A stretch of 64,000 nt of DNA from an uncultured Ignatzschineria sp. Lineage in GTDB: Bacteria; Pseudomonadota; Gammaproteobacteria; Cardiobacteriales; Wohlfahrtiimonadaceae. Position 1 is the first letter of the stretch; the number at the start of each line of letters is the position of its first letter. The translations under genes and the position numbers were made by a program. Positions 27,607 through 35,472 of this stretch are shown here, piece by piece. Below the pieces are notes generated by a model that was given only the letters and a program-made list of their open reading frames with translations, made no database searches and had not been told where the DNA came from. The DNA lies in NCBI GenBank assembly GCA_945639195.1, contig CALZEE010000007.1, forward strand, positions 1 to 64,000. The letters are read 5' to 3'.

Positions 27607-28464
27607 TTACAGAATCGATCTGAGTTGAATGGGAGAATTTTCATATAACAGTGATTGGTTTAAGCTTGTAAATGGGCGAAGCTCCCAGCCTTGCTCATCG
27701 GCTAATGCCGAAAGATCCTGATATTGCGCCGGCGTTGGCTTGGGAATAAAAATACAAGATCCTGTACCGGTAATATAAGGCTTGAGCGAAAGCGACTCGA
27801 GCGATGCCATGATGAGCCTCATCATTGGGTAATGCTGGTAAATTGCGGGGACACAATCATTAATTGCACGTGAATCATCAAAGTACTTATCGGTAAAAAG
27901 CCCGCTGTCTCTTATAAGGTGTTCGCTCTCAAAGATGGCCTTGGTACTGATATGAATGCCGGGATTGATCAGGATAAATTCTGTTTCGGGGACATCAAGC
28001 GGAGTGAGTTGCTCGCCGATGCCTTCCGCCCAAGCGCTTTGACCATAGATGAAAATAGGGACATCTGCGCCTAATTGACTCCCGATCTCAATCAGTGTTT
28101 CCTCAGAGAGATGGAGCTCCCAAAGAACATTTAGAACGACTAAAGTGGTCGCTGCATTTGAGCTTCCACCGCCGATTCCGGCGCCCATCGGGAGGTTTTT
28201 GATAAGATCAATCTCAACCCCTTTTTGGGTGTGCGTATGGGCTTTAAGCGCCATAATTGCGCGATAGATAAGATCTTCTTCAAGTGCGAAATCCACATGC
28301 TCATAGTTAAAGGTGATTTCGTTATCATCGCTGACTTTAAAGCCGATCTCATCATAAAGGTCGGTAAATTGAAAGACAGTTTGCAGATAGTGATAACCAT
28401 TTGCTTCCCGTCTAATAACGCGAAGCATACGATTAATCTTTGCGGGGGAAGGGAAGTAGAGCAT
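27607..28464 (-). CDS. ispE: 4-diphosphocytidyl-2-C-methyl-D-erythritol kinase
   Basis: A 285-residue GHMP-family kinase of the MEP isoprenoid pathway, phosphorylating CDP-methylerythritol. PSPAKINRMLRV at the N-terminus is the substrate-side signature and PMGAGIGGGSSNAATTL is the GHMP ATP-binding loop. The length matches the family. Its ATG overlaps the lolB stop by one base (28464), so the two are translationally coupled. The lolB-ispE-tRNA-Gln-prs order is the common gammaproteobacterial one, which supports both calls. Confidence 0.95.
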   Translation of the reverse strand: MLYFPSPAKINRMLRVIRREANGYHYLQTVFQFTDLYDEIGFKVSDDNEITFNYEHVDFALEEDLIYRAIMALKAHTHTQKGVEIDLIKNLPMGAGIGGGSSNAATTLVVLNVLWELHLSEETLIEIGSQLGADVPIFIYGQSAWAEGIGEQLTPLDVPETEFILINPGIHISTKAIFESEHLIRDSGLFTDKYFDDSRAINDCVPAIYQHYPMMRLIMASLESLSLKPYITGTGSCIFIPKPTPAQYQDLSALADEQGWELRPFTSLNQSLLYENSPIQLRSIL

Positions 28465-29021
28465 TAGCGAATAATCCAGTTATCAATCAAGAAGCGAAGG
28501 CGAATATCATTACCGCGCGTAAGGGTCATTTTAAGCGGGAGTTTCATGCTATTTTTTTCAATCCACTCTTCATAGGTGACCGTCCAGCCATCTTCCACAA
28601 ATGATTTTGGAAGATCATTCTCGTCACGAATGACTTGTGTATTAGGACGGCTAGTACGACCTTTTATCCATTGCTGGGTGCCGGCAACAGGCCAATCAAT
28701 ACCCGTTAGCTCTGCAAAGAGACGATCTGGGTTCTTATCCTTAAAGGTCTCTTGGTTAATAACGATACTTGTTTCATTGTCGTCAACTTGGATGTCAACG
28801 CGACCTTGTGCAAAAGGACCTTGAATAATGATATTGACCGCTTCATTCTTCGCTTGTTCAATGGCAAAACTCACTTGTCCACTCTGAGAAGGGTGCTTAA
28901 TGGCAGTTCTACCAAAAACTTTAAAACTTTCTGCATCCTCTAAAGCCTCATAAACAGGGACTGTACATGCAGTCAGTGAAAAAAAGATGATACTAAATGG
29001 GATAATTTTTATTCGATTCAT
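28464..29021 (-). CDS. lolB: Outer-membrane lipoprotein insertion factor LolB
   Basis: A 185-residue lipoprotein. The signal sequence ends in a lipobox SLTAC with Cys19, and Thr at +2 favours sorting to the outer membrane. The mature part has the LolB beta features (FKVFGRTAIKHPSQSGQVSF, and AELTGIDWPVAGTQQWIKGR). LolB receives lipoproteins from LolA and inserts them in the outer membrane. It overlaps ispE by one base and is divergent from tRNA-Gln/prs. Confidence 0.92.
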   Translation of the reverse strand: MNRIKIIPFSIIFFSLTACTVPVYEALEDAESFKVFGRTAIKHPSQSGQVSFAIEQAKNEAVNIIIQGPFAQGRVDIQVDDNETSIVINQETFKDKNPDRLFAELTGIDWPVAGTQQWIKGRTSRPNTQVIRDENDLPKSFVEDGWTVTYEEWIEKNSMKLPLKMTLTRGNDIRLRFLIDNWIIR

Positions 29022-29163
29022 GGCATTTTCTAAAAAGTTTGTTAGAATTGTTCTCGTTGGTTCACAGCAACGAACTGATCAACACAACGTGATGATCATT
29101 CTACACTTTGAACTAGCTTATAAACAGAAGTCTGGTTGAGCAAAAAGAGCTCAAAAATAAAAC

Positions 29164-29191
29164 TAGACAAACCGTAAAAAATATTTATAAT
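29164..29191 (+). promoter_or_regulatory. Promoter of tRNA-Gln
   Basis: A -35 box TAGACA (29164-29169) and -10 box TATAAT (29186-29191) with a 16-bp spacer lie 14 bases before the mature tRNA 5' end. Both boxes are close to the sigma-70 consensus. Confidence 0.75.
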
Positions 29192-29205
29192 AGTTGTTCT
29201 TCAGA

Positions 29206-29280
29206 TGGGCTATAGCCAAGCGGTAAGGCAGCGGGTTTTGATCCCGCCATCCCCAGGTTCGAATCCTGGTAGCCCAGCCA
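29206..29280 (+). tRNA. tRNA-Gln (anticodon TTG)
   Basis: A 75-base tRNA with a complete cloverleaf. The acceptor strands are TGGGCTA and TAGCCCA, the anticodon stem is GCGGG/CCCGC with TTG in the loop, the T-arm is CCAGGTTCGAATCCTGG, and CCA is encoded at 29278-29280. It sits between divergent lolB and prs, as in many relatives. Confidence 0.97.
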
Positions 29281-29287
29281 AATATAG

Positions 29288-29357
29288 AAAGGTATTGCAC
29301 TGTAATTAAGTTGATTATGTCAAGAAAAAGATTACAATTAGTTGCAATACCTTTTTT
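29288..29357 (+). terminator. Terminator/attenuator between tRNA-Gln and prs
   Basis: AAAGGTATTGCA (29288-29299) pairs with TGCAATACCTTT (29343-29354) and T residues follow. An inner TGTAAT/ATTACA pairing extends the stem. It ends the tRNA transcript or reduces read-through into prs. Confidence 0.75.
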
Positions 29358-29405
29358 CTATTGTATTTTTCAAAACTTTACTTTATTGATAGAGGATTCT
29401 CTGTA

Positions 29406-30359
29406 ATGAGCAGCAAAGACCAGATGATGGTGTTTACCGGAAACGCCAATCCAGAGTTAGCTAAGAAGGTGGCACAACATTTAGGACTTGAATTAGGAGG
29501 CGCAACAGTAGGGCGTTTCTCTGATGGAGAAGTAATGATCTCTATCAATGAAAACGTTCGTGGTAAGGACGTATTCTTTATTCAGCCAACTTGTTTCCCA
29601 ACAAACGATAACTTGATGGAGCTCTTAGTTGCTTGTGATGCACTTCGCCGTGCTTCGGCAGGAAGAATCACTGCCGTTATCCCTTATTACGGTTACTCTC
29701 GTCAGGATCGTCGTCCACGTTCAGCGCGTGTGCCGATCTCCGCTAAAGTTGTTGCAAATATGATTACAAGCGTTGGTTGCGACCGCGTTTTAACCATCGA
29801 TCTTCATGCTGATCAAATCCAAGGCTTCTTCGAAATCCCTGTAGATAACATCTATGCATCATCTGTGATCCAAAAAGATATTTTGGCACAAGGTGGCGAG
29901 GATATTACGGTTGTTTCTCCTGATGTGGGCGGTGTACTCCGTGCGCGTTCAGTTGCAAAACAAATTCCTGGTGCTGATCTTGTAATCATTGATAAACGTC
30001 GCCCGGCACCAAACGTGTCAGAAGTGATGAACATCATCGGTGAAGTAGAAGGTCGTCATTGTATTATTGTTGATGATATCGTTGATACAGCAGGTACACT
30101 TGCTGCTGCAGCAAAAGTATTGAAAGCGCGTGGCGCAAAAACAGTAAGAGCATACTGCACGCATCCAATCTTCTCTGGTAAAGCAATTGAGAATATCTCA
30201 AATTCAGGTTTAGATGAGATGATTGTGACTGACACTATTCCTCTTCGTGAAGAAGCGCAAGCGTGTTCAAAAATCCGTGTACTCTCAATTTCTGATATCA
30301 TTGCTAGCACGATCTTAAGAATTCATGAAGAAGAGTCAGTAAGTACGCTTTTCTCATAA
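29406..30359 (+). CDS. prs: Ribose-phosphate pyrophosphokinase
   Basis: A 317-residue enzyme making PRPP from ribose 5-phosphate and ATP, the precursor for nucleotides, His and Trp. The start at 29406 ([18 protein letters not shown]) follows GAGG at 29392 and gives the usual family length; an upstream in-frame ATG at 29361 does not. The PRPP-binding loop [13 protein letters not shown] and the [11 protein letters not shown] segment are clear. It stands alone with a terminator on either side. Confidence 0.96.
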   Translation: MSSKDQMMVFTGNANPELAKKVAQHLGLELGGATVGRFSDGEVMISINENVRGKDVFFIQPTCFPTNDNLMELLVACDALRRASAGRITAVIPYYGYSRQDRRPRSARVPISAKVVANMITSVGCDRVLTIDLHADQIQGFFEIPVDNIYASSVIQKDILAQGGEDITVVSPDVGGVLRARSVAKQIPGADLVIIDKRRPAPNVSEVMNIIGEVEGRHCIIVDDIVDTAGTLAAAAKVLKARGAKTVRAYCTHPIFSGKAIENISNSGLDEMIVTDTIPLREEAQACSKIRVLSISDIIASTILRIHEEESVSTLFS

Positions 30360-30393
30360 TCAATAAGTAAGCAGTAAACATTAAGAATCTAAG

Positions 30394-30440
30394 CCCATTG
30401 AATACAATGTCTGGAGACAGATAGCGGATTCAATGGGTTC
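30394..30440 (+). terminator. Terminator of prs
   Basis: CCCATTGAAT (30394-30403) pairs with ATTCAATGGG (30428-30437), followed by TTCTTGTT. The T-run is interrupted, so termination may be partial and yggX could be read through. Confidence 0.6.
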
Positions 30441-30470
30441 TTGTTATTAATCTAATGTAAGGGAACAGTT

Positions 30471-30737
30471 ATGACACGACAAGTATTTTGTGTAAAGTTA
30501 CAGAAAGAAGCAGATGCGATGCCAAGACAGATGTATCCTGGTGAGCTCGGTAAGCAAATTTTTGAAAATGTTTCAAACGAAGCGTGGCAAGAGTGGTTGA
30601 GAGCGCAAACGATTTTAATCAATGAATATCGTATTAATCCGCTTGATGCTAAATCAAGAGAATTCTTAGAGAAACAGATGCATGATTTCTTCTTTGGTGA
30701 TGGCGCTGATCTTCCGGATGCATTTAAGCCTGAGTAA
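30471..30737 (+). CDS. yggX: YggX-family Fe(II)-trafficking / oxidative damage protection protein
   Basis: An 88-residue protein of the YggX family, linked to protection of iron-sulfur proteins from oxidation. It has FCVKLQKEADAMPRQMYPGE and the family C-terminus with FFFGDGADLPDAFKPE. The length is typical. The start follows TAAGGGAACAGTT. It is followed by a strong terminator and then the leu leader. In many relatives yggX lies beside mutY, which is not seen here. Confidence 0.92.
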   Translation: MTRQVFCVKLQKEADAMPRQMYPGELGKQIFENVSNEAWQEWLRAQTILINEYRINPLDAKSREFLEKQMHDFFFGDGADLPDAFKPE

Positions 30738-30821
30738 TAACGACGATTAAATCGTTGAAATTGCCAACTGATCTAAAACAGTAAAGCGACATAAATCAGT
30801 GCAATAGCATGAAATCTGTAG

Positions 30822-30865
30822 AAAAGACCTTGACCCTTATTAAAAAAAGGGTTAAGGTCTTTTTT
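30822..30865 (+). terminator. Terminator of yggX
   Basis: AAAAGACCTTGACCCTT (30822-30838) pairs with AAGGGTTAAGGTCTTTT (30847-30863) with one G-T wobble. T residues continue to 30865, immediately before the leu leader ATG. Confidence 0.88.
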
Positions 30866-30916
30866 ATGACTACGAAAAATTACACACTACTACAACTACG
30901 ACTTATTCTGCTGTAA
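30866..30916 (+). CDS. leuL: Leucine-rich leader peptide of leuA
   Basis: A 16-codon frame, MTTKNYTLLQLRLILL, then TAA. Six of 16 residues are Leu, coded CTA three times, CTT once and CTG twice, and concentrated after codon 7. CTA is a rare Leu codon in many gammaproteobacteria and is typical of leu leaders. AAGG lies upstream in the end of the yggX terminator. It precedes leuA by about 300 bases. This composition is very unlikely by chance in such a place, so I read it as the sensor peptide of transcription attenuation. Confidence 0.75.
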   Translation: MTTKNYTLLQLRLILL

Positions 30917-30957
30917 CCGCAATGGTTGCAGCCTAAATCTGCTTGTTTTTTAGATTT
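30910..30957 (+). promoter_or_regulatory. leuA attenuator region with competing hairpins
   Basis: Stem A pairs 30910-30918 (GCTGTAACC) with 30924-30932 (GGTTGCAGC), overlapping the last Leu codons and the stop of the leader. A weaker stem GCAG/CTGC (30928-30931 with 30939-30942) leads into TTGTTTTTT and uses part of stem A, so the two exclude each other. AAATCT/AGATTT also pairs. A ribosome stalled on the Leu codons would leave stem A free to form and block the other. Confidence 0.5.
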
Positions 30958-31213
30958 TTGAAGTTCGTGTTTTTGGTGTAATTAAATGAAAGCCCAAGTT
31001 CCCCCTTTTGAGTATCAACTCTTTTTTTATCATGTAGTGCGTTGGCATGCGTTAATGTATAGCTTACGACTATCTATTTTTGCGCCTTGAAAAAGGTCGC
31101 ACGTTGCGATTGCAGCGAAGCTCATTGAGTCATTTATTACAGATATTATTTTGTTGCAGAAATTGTTAAAAATAAACGCATATTAAAGCGCTAAAAGAAT
31201 AGGAAGAAATATC

Positions 31214-32896
31214 ATGGTCCCAAATCCATCAGTGAAATATCAACGTTTTGAAGCCCCTAATTACCAAAATCGCACTTGGCCAAATAAAGAGATTACAGAA
31301 GTGCCACGCTGGTTGAGCTCAGACCTTCGTGATGGGAATCAGTCGCTTATCGAGCCGATGAGTGTTGAGAAGAAGATGCGAATGTTTGATCTTTTGATTG
31401 AATGTGGCTTTAAAGAGATTGAAGTAGGATTCCCATCAGCATCAGATACAGAGTTTAACTTTGTTCGCAAATTGATTGAAGAGAATCGTATTCCTGAAGA
31501 TGTGACGATTCAAGTCTTGACGCAATCCCGTCAAGATCTTATTACAAAGACCTTTGAGGCATTGAAAGGCGCGAAAAAAGCCATTATTCACTACTACAAT
31601 GCGGTATCACCAACCTTTAGACGCGTTGTCTTTAAGATGGAAAAAGAAGATATTAAAGCGCTTGCAGTGAAGGGCGGAGAGATGATTAAGGCGGAGGCTT
31701 TAAAATATCCTGAAACAGATTGGTACTTTGAATATTCGCCAGAGATCTTCTCAGATGCAGAATTAAGCTTCTCCTTAGAAGTATGTGAGGCGGTATGCAA
31801 TGTCTTTAATCCGACGCCAGATCATAAGATGATTTTGAACTTGCCGGCAACAGTCGAAGTGTCTACGCCGAATGTTTATGCGGATCAGATTGAATGGTTC
31901 TGTGATCATATTAGTCGTCGTGATTCAGTGGTGATTAGTGCGCATGTTCATAATGATAGAGGGTGTGCGGTTGCGGCAACAGAGCTTGCTTTAATGGCAG
32001 GTGCAGATCGTGTTGAAGGCTGTTTATTTGGTCACGGTGAGCGTACAGGAAACGTGGATTTAGTCACGGTTGCGATGAATATGTACTCGCAAGGACTTCA
32101 TCCTGGTCTTGATTTTAGCAAGATGAATACTGTGGTGCGTGAAGTTGAATATTGTACAGAAATCCCGGTACATCCCCGCCATCCTTATGCCGGAGAGCTT
32201 GTATTTACTGCATTCTCAGGGTCGCATCAAGATGCGATTCGTAAGGGCTTATCTGACTTGAAAGATAATCCGGATCAGTTCTGGAAGGTGCCATACTTAC
32301 CGATTGACCCATTCGATTTAGGTCGCTCATATGAGGCGGTTATTCGCGTGAATAGCCAATCAGGTAAAGGTGGTGTTGCGTATCTCTTAGAAGAGGATCA
32401 TGGGATTGAATTGCCGCGACGCTTGCAGATTGAATTTAGTAAAGTGGCGCAGATGTTCGCTGATAGTGAAGGGGTGGAATTAACCTCAGAGCGTCTCTAC
32501 TCAATCTTTGAGGGAGAGTACTTTAATGCAGCGCAAGCGCTTGAGATTAAAACCCCTATCGATATCGAAGAAGATGATGAAGGGAATACGCGTATGCGCT
32601 TAACGCTTAAAACACCAATGGGTGAAAAGGCATTAGATGCAACAGGAAATGGTCCGATTGCGGCGCTTGTGAATGGTATTAATGATCTCTTTGGCTTAAA
32701 TGTTGATGTTGTTGATTATAATGAGCATGCAAGAAGTAAAGGTTCATCGGCGCATGCGGTCTCTTATGTAGAGATGCAAATTGATAACCGCACATTGTTT
32801 GGTGCAGCTACCCATGCAAATACATCAAGATCATCTTTAAAGGCTGTGATTTCTGCAATGAATCGTGCGATTGATAAAGGCTTTATTACGTTGTAG
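31214..32896 (+). CDS. leuA: 2-isopropylmalate synthase (long form)
   Basis: A 560-residue enzyme that condenses acetyl-CoA and 2-oxoisovalerate, the first committed step of leucine synthesis. An N-terminal TIM barrel carries SSDLRDGNQSLIEPMS and HVHNDRGCAVAATELALMAG, which includes the metal-binding His residues, and the HGERTGNVDL motif. The C-terminal regulatory LeuA dimer domain starts near residue 430. This is the long form of the family rather than the shorter E. coli type. leuBCD are not adjacent. A Leu-rich leader peptide upstream suggests attenuation in addition to feedback inhibition. Confidence 0.94.
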   Translation: MVPNPSVKYQRFEAPNYQNRTWPNKEITEVPRWLSSDLRDGNQSLIEPMSVEKKMRMFDLLIECGFKEIEVGFPSASDTEFNFVRKLIEENRIPEDVTIQVLTQSRQDLITKTFEALKGAKKAIIHYYNAVSPTFRRVVFKMEKEDIKALAVKGGEMIKAEALKYPETDWYFEYSPEIFSDAELSFSLEVCEAVCNVFNPTPDHKMILNLPATVEVSTPNVYADQIEWFCDHISRRDSVVISAHVHNDRGCAVAATELALMAGADRVEGCLFGHGERTGNVDLVTVAMNMYSQGLHPGLDFSKMNTVVREVEYCTEIPVHPRHPYAGELVFTAFSGSHQDAIRKGLSDLKDNPDQFWKVPYLPIDPFDLGRSYEAVIRVNSQSGKGGVAYLLEEDHGIELPRRLQIEFSKVAQMFADSEGVELTSERLYSIFEGEYFNAAQALEIKTPIDIEEDDEGNTRMRLTLKTPMGEKALDATGNGPIAALVNGINDLFGLNVDVVDYNEHARSKGSSAHAVSYVEMQIDNRTLFGAATHANTSRSSLKAVISAMNRAIDKGFITL

Positions 32897-33039
32897 TAAT
32901 GGGTTGTGAGGTTGTACCTTTATTGCGCCTTCTTAGTCGTATTGTAGGGATAGTGTTATCCTAAGATGTATGGCTAATATTCCTGAAGAGTGACTCAAAT
33001 AGGGGAATACTTTAGAAGGTCAGTTTAGGACTAACTCTG

Positions 33040-33068
33040 AAAAGGCATCTTATTTTAGGTGCCTTTTT
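33040..33068 (+). terminator. Intrinsic terminator before metK
   Basis: AAAAGGCATCT (33040-33050) pairs with AGGTGCCTTTT (33057-33067) with one wobble, followed by T. It lies 144 bases after the leuA stop and isolates metK. Together with the metK promoter it accounts for the 314-base gap. Confidence 0.8.
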
Positions 33069-33110
33069 ACTGTGCGTTAGCGTTTTTATTCAGCAATAAC
33101 GGCGATAAAA

Positions 33111-33119
33111 TGCTAGAAT
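33111..33119 (+). promoter_or_regulatory. Possible extended -10 promoter of metK
   Basis: TGCTAGAAT holds an extended -10 (TGn) followed by TAGAAT (33114-33119), about 90 bases before the metK start. No good -35 box is seen. I see no SAM riboswitch fold in the leader. Confidence 0.4.
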
Positions 33120-33210
33120 CGTCCCATTCAAAAGTGATTATTGAAATTGTCCTTAGGGCGAAATTTTAACGATTATTTTCATTTACTATTAGAATTTAAA
33201 GAAGCGTAGT

Positions 33211-34419
33211 ATGACATATTTATTTACCTCTGAATCAGTTTCTGAAGGTCATCCGGATAAGGTTGCAGATCAGATTTCTGATGCTGTTCTTGATGCGATT
33301 ATCAAGGAAGATAAGAATGCACGCGTAGCGTGTGAGACTTTAGTCAAAACAGGTGTTGCGATTGTTGCAGGTGAAGTAAGCACCAATGCTTGGGTAGATC
33401 TTGAGGATCTAGTTCGGGGCGTCATTACAGATATTGGCTACGATTCATCAAATGTTGGCTTTGATGGTAAGACCTGTGGTGTATTAAATATCATTGGCAA
33501 GCAAAGTAGTGAGATTGCACAAGGTGTTGATCGTCGACTTCCTGAAGAGCAGGGTGCTGGGGATCAAGGATTAATGTTTGGTTATGCATCGAATGAAACA
33601 GATGTTTTAATGCCGGCACCGATCACATTTGCACACCGATTAATGGAGTGTCAATCTGAAGCGCGTAAAAGCCGTCAGCTCTCATGGCTTCGTCCTGATG
33701 CTAAAAGCCAAGTGACTTTTGCGTATAATGCAGATGGTTCTATCTCTCATATTGATGCTGTGGTTCTCTCAACGCAACATGATGAAGATGTGAAAGCGAA
33801 AGATTTAGAAGAAGCTGTCATGGAGCTTATTATTAAGAAGACGCTTCCGGCAGAATGGCTCACAAAAGAGACAAAATACCATATCAATCCTACAGGAAGC
33901 TTCACGATTGGTGGACCTGTTGGGGACTGTGGTTTAACAGGTCGTAAGATTATTGTTGATACTTATGGGGGAATGGCGCGCCATGGTGGTGGTGCGTTCT
34001 CAGGTAAAGATCCTTCAAAAGTAGATAGATCAGCGGCTTATGCGGGTCGTTATGTTGCTAAAAATATTGTGGCAGCAGGACTTGCGGATAAGTGTGAAAT
34101 TCAGGTTTCATATGCGATCGGAGTGGCTGAGCCAACATCAATCTCTATTACCACTTTTGGGACAAATAAAGTACCAGAGGCAACAATTGAAGCCTTAGTA
34201 CGTAAGCATTTTGACCTTCGTCCTTATGGTATTATTACGATGCTTGATCTCCTTCATCCAATCTATTTACCGACAGCGAGTTATGGCCACTTTGGGCGTA
34301 ATCCTTATGAGATTGAATATAAAGATGCGAATAACGAGCTTGTAAAAGCAACGGCATTTAGTTGGGAAAAAACAGATAAAGCGGCATTGCTTCGTGAAGA
34401 TGCAGGCTTGAAAAGTTAA
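33211..34419 (+). CDS. metK: S-adenosylmethionine synthetase
   Basis: A 402-residue enzyme making SAM from methionine and [32 protein letters not shown] is the classical start. [12 protein letters not shown] and the [20 protein letters not shown] signature, which includes the phosphate-binding loop, are intact. It precedes rpmH here, where dnaA lies in many gammaproteobacteria. SAM supply is also relevant to the radical SAM protein and methyltransferases in the window. Confidence 0.97.
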   Translation: MTYLFTSESVSEGHPDKVADQISDAVLDAIIKEDKNARVACETLVKTGVAIVAGEVSTNAWVDLEDLVRGVITDIGYDSSNVGFDGKTCGVLNIIGKQSSEIAQGVDRRLPEEQGAGDQGLMFGYASNETDVLMPAPITFAHRLMECQSEARKSRQLSWLRPDAKSQVTFAYNADGSISHIDAVVLSTQHDEDVKAKDLEEAVMELIIKKTLPAEWLTKETKYHINPTGSFTIGGPVGDCGLTGRKIIVDTYGGMARHGGGAFSGKDPSKVDRSAAYAGRYVAKNIVAAGLADKCEIQVSYAIGVAEPTSISITTFGTNKVPEATIEALVRKHFDLRPYGIITMLDLLHPIYLPTASYGHFGRNPYEIEYKDANNELVKATAFSWEKTDKAALLREDAGLKS

Positions 34420-34510
34420 TAAGCGGCTTTTGGGATGTGATTGTTGTTTCGGCGATGATCACAAGATGACCAATTGCGCAAATTAAGCACATCGAGAAAA
34501 TGAATTATTC

Positions 34511-34538
34511 TTGACTTTACATTGGAAAAAGCTAGAAT
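34511..34538 (+). promoter_or_regulatory. Promoter of rpmH
   Basis: TTGACT (34511-34516), a 16-bp spacer and TAGAAT (34533-34538) lie 90 bases before rpmH. Both boxes are close to the sigma-70 consensus, as expected for a ribosomal protein gene. Confidence 0.75.
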
Positions 34539-34628
34539 AATCCGTTGTCTTAGTATGAATTTGATGCTCGCATGATAACCCTTTGTTAGTTGCGAGTATT
34601 GTCACTTATATCAATAAAGGAATTAGGG

Positions 34629-34763
34629 ATGAAACGTACATTTCAACCAAGTTTAATTAAAAGAAAACGTAACCACGGTTTCCGTGCGCGTATGGCAACT
34701 AAAAACGGTCGTAGAGTAATCAACCGTCGCCGTGCTCGTGGACGTGCTCGTTTATCAGCATAG
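34629..34763 (+). CDS. rpmH: 50S ribosomal protein L34
   Basis: A 44-residue, very basic ribosomal protein: [20 protein letters not shown], then an Arg/Lys-rich tail ending [10 protein letters not shown]. The sequence and length match L34 exactly in style. Start ATG follows AATTAGGG. It opens the rpmH-rnpA-yidD-yidC-mnmE cluster, with its own terminator before rnpA. No DnaA boxes or dnaA gene are visible upstream. Confidence 0.96.
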   Translation: MKRTFQPSLIKRKRNHGFRARMATKNGRRVINRRRARGRARLSA

Positions 34764-34792
34764 TTGAACAGAGTCTGACATAAAAGATTCGG

Positions 34793-34833
34793 GGCGCTTG
34801 TTATCTTTGAATAATAGGCGCCTTTTTGTTTTT
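34793..34833 (+). terminator. Terminator/attenuator between rpmH and rnpA
   Basis: GGCGCTTGTTAT (34793-34804) pairs with ATAATAGGCGCC (34811-34822) with two wobbles, followed by TTTTTGTTTTT. It would reduce read-through, so RnpA is made at a lower level than L34. Confidence 0.8.
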
Positions 34834-34853
34834 GTAATGAGCTTGTGTTAAAT

Positions 34854-35237
34854 ATGGAAAAATTTGGGTTCGAAAGACATAAACGGCTTTTAACTGCAGC
34901 AGATTATAGCGCTGTATTTGAGAAAAATCGGTCCTTTAAAGATCGGAATTTCTTGATTTTAGTTAAGAAACGATCCCCTTTAGATCATGAGCAGGCTCTT
35001 TCGAGTGTGCCACGGTTAGGGTTGGCAGTCTCAAAAAAGAATTTTAAAAAAGCAGTCGATCGAAACCTGATCAAACGCATTATCCGTGAGTCATTTAGGC
35101 TGCAACAAGAAGCCTTAAGTGAATTGGATATTGTGGTAATGAGTCGGGGAACGACGAATGTGGATAATAAGGCGGCATTACATGCTTCGCTTTCTCGTCA
35201 TTGGAAACAGATTATCGAAACATGCGAACAATCTTAA
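34854..35237 (+). CDS. rnpA: Ribonuclease P protein component
   Basis: A 127-residue basic protein that partners the RNase P RNA in tRNA 5' maturation. The hallmark segment is FKKAVDRNLIKRIIRESFR (RNR motif). GFERHKRLLTAADYSAVFEK is the typical N-terminus. Starts at GTG 34845 and ATG 34854 are both possible; the ATG (MEKFGF) fits the family length. Its 3' end overlaps yidD by 16 bases. Confidence 0.93.
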   Translation: MEKFGFERHKRLLTAADYSAVFEKNRSFKDRNFLILVKKRSPLDHEQALSSVPRLGLAVSKKNFKKAVDRNLIKRIIRESFRLQQEALSELDIVVMSRGTTNVDNKAALHASLSRHWKQIIETCEQS

Positions 35238-35431
35238 TTTGGCTTATAAAAGGCTATAAGTTTTTTTTGAGTCCTTGGGTGGGGAATCAGTGTCGGTTTG
35301 AACCGAGCTGCTCTACCTATGCGATGGAAGCAATCATGCGTTATGGCGCAATGAAGGGGAGCTGGTTAGCACTTAAACGATTAGTTCGTTGCCAACCACT
35401 TTGTAAAGGAGGAGAAGATCCGGTACCTTAG
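35222..35431 (+). CDS. yidD: Membrane protein insertion efficiency factor YidD
   Basis: A 69-residue protein. MRTILIWLIKGYKFFLSPW, then CRFEPSCSTYAMEAIMRYG and the C-terminal RCQPLCKGGEDPVP are the conserved Cys-containing family features. The start at 35222 lies inside the 3' end of rnpA (16-base overlap) and matches the usual family start. YidD has an amphipathic N-terminus that associates with the inner membrane and assists YidC. The neighbour order confirms it. Confidence 0.93.
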   Translation: MRTILIWLIKGYKFFLSPWVGNQCRFEPSCSTYAMEAIMRYGAMKGSWLALKRLVRCQPLCKGGEDPVP

Positions 35432-35472
35432 GGTCTCTCTATTCGTTTTAACATTTATTAAAGAAACTATTT

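Noticed and set aside
33070..33210. SAM riboswitch upstream of metK
   Set aside because: I saw no SAM-I, SAM-II or SAM-IV-type conserved core; only a possible extended -10 box.
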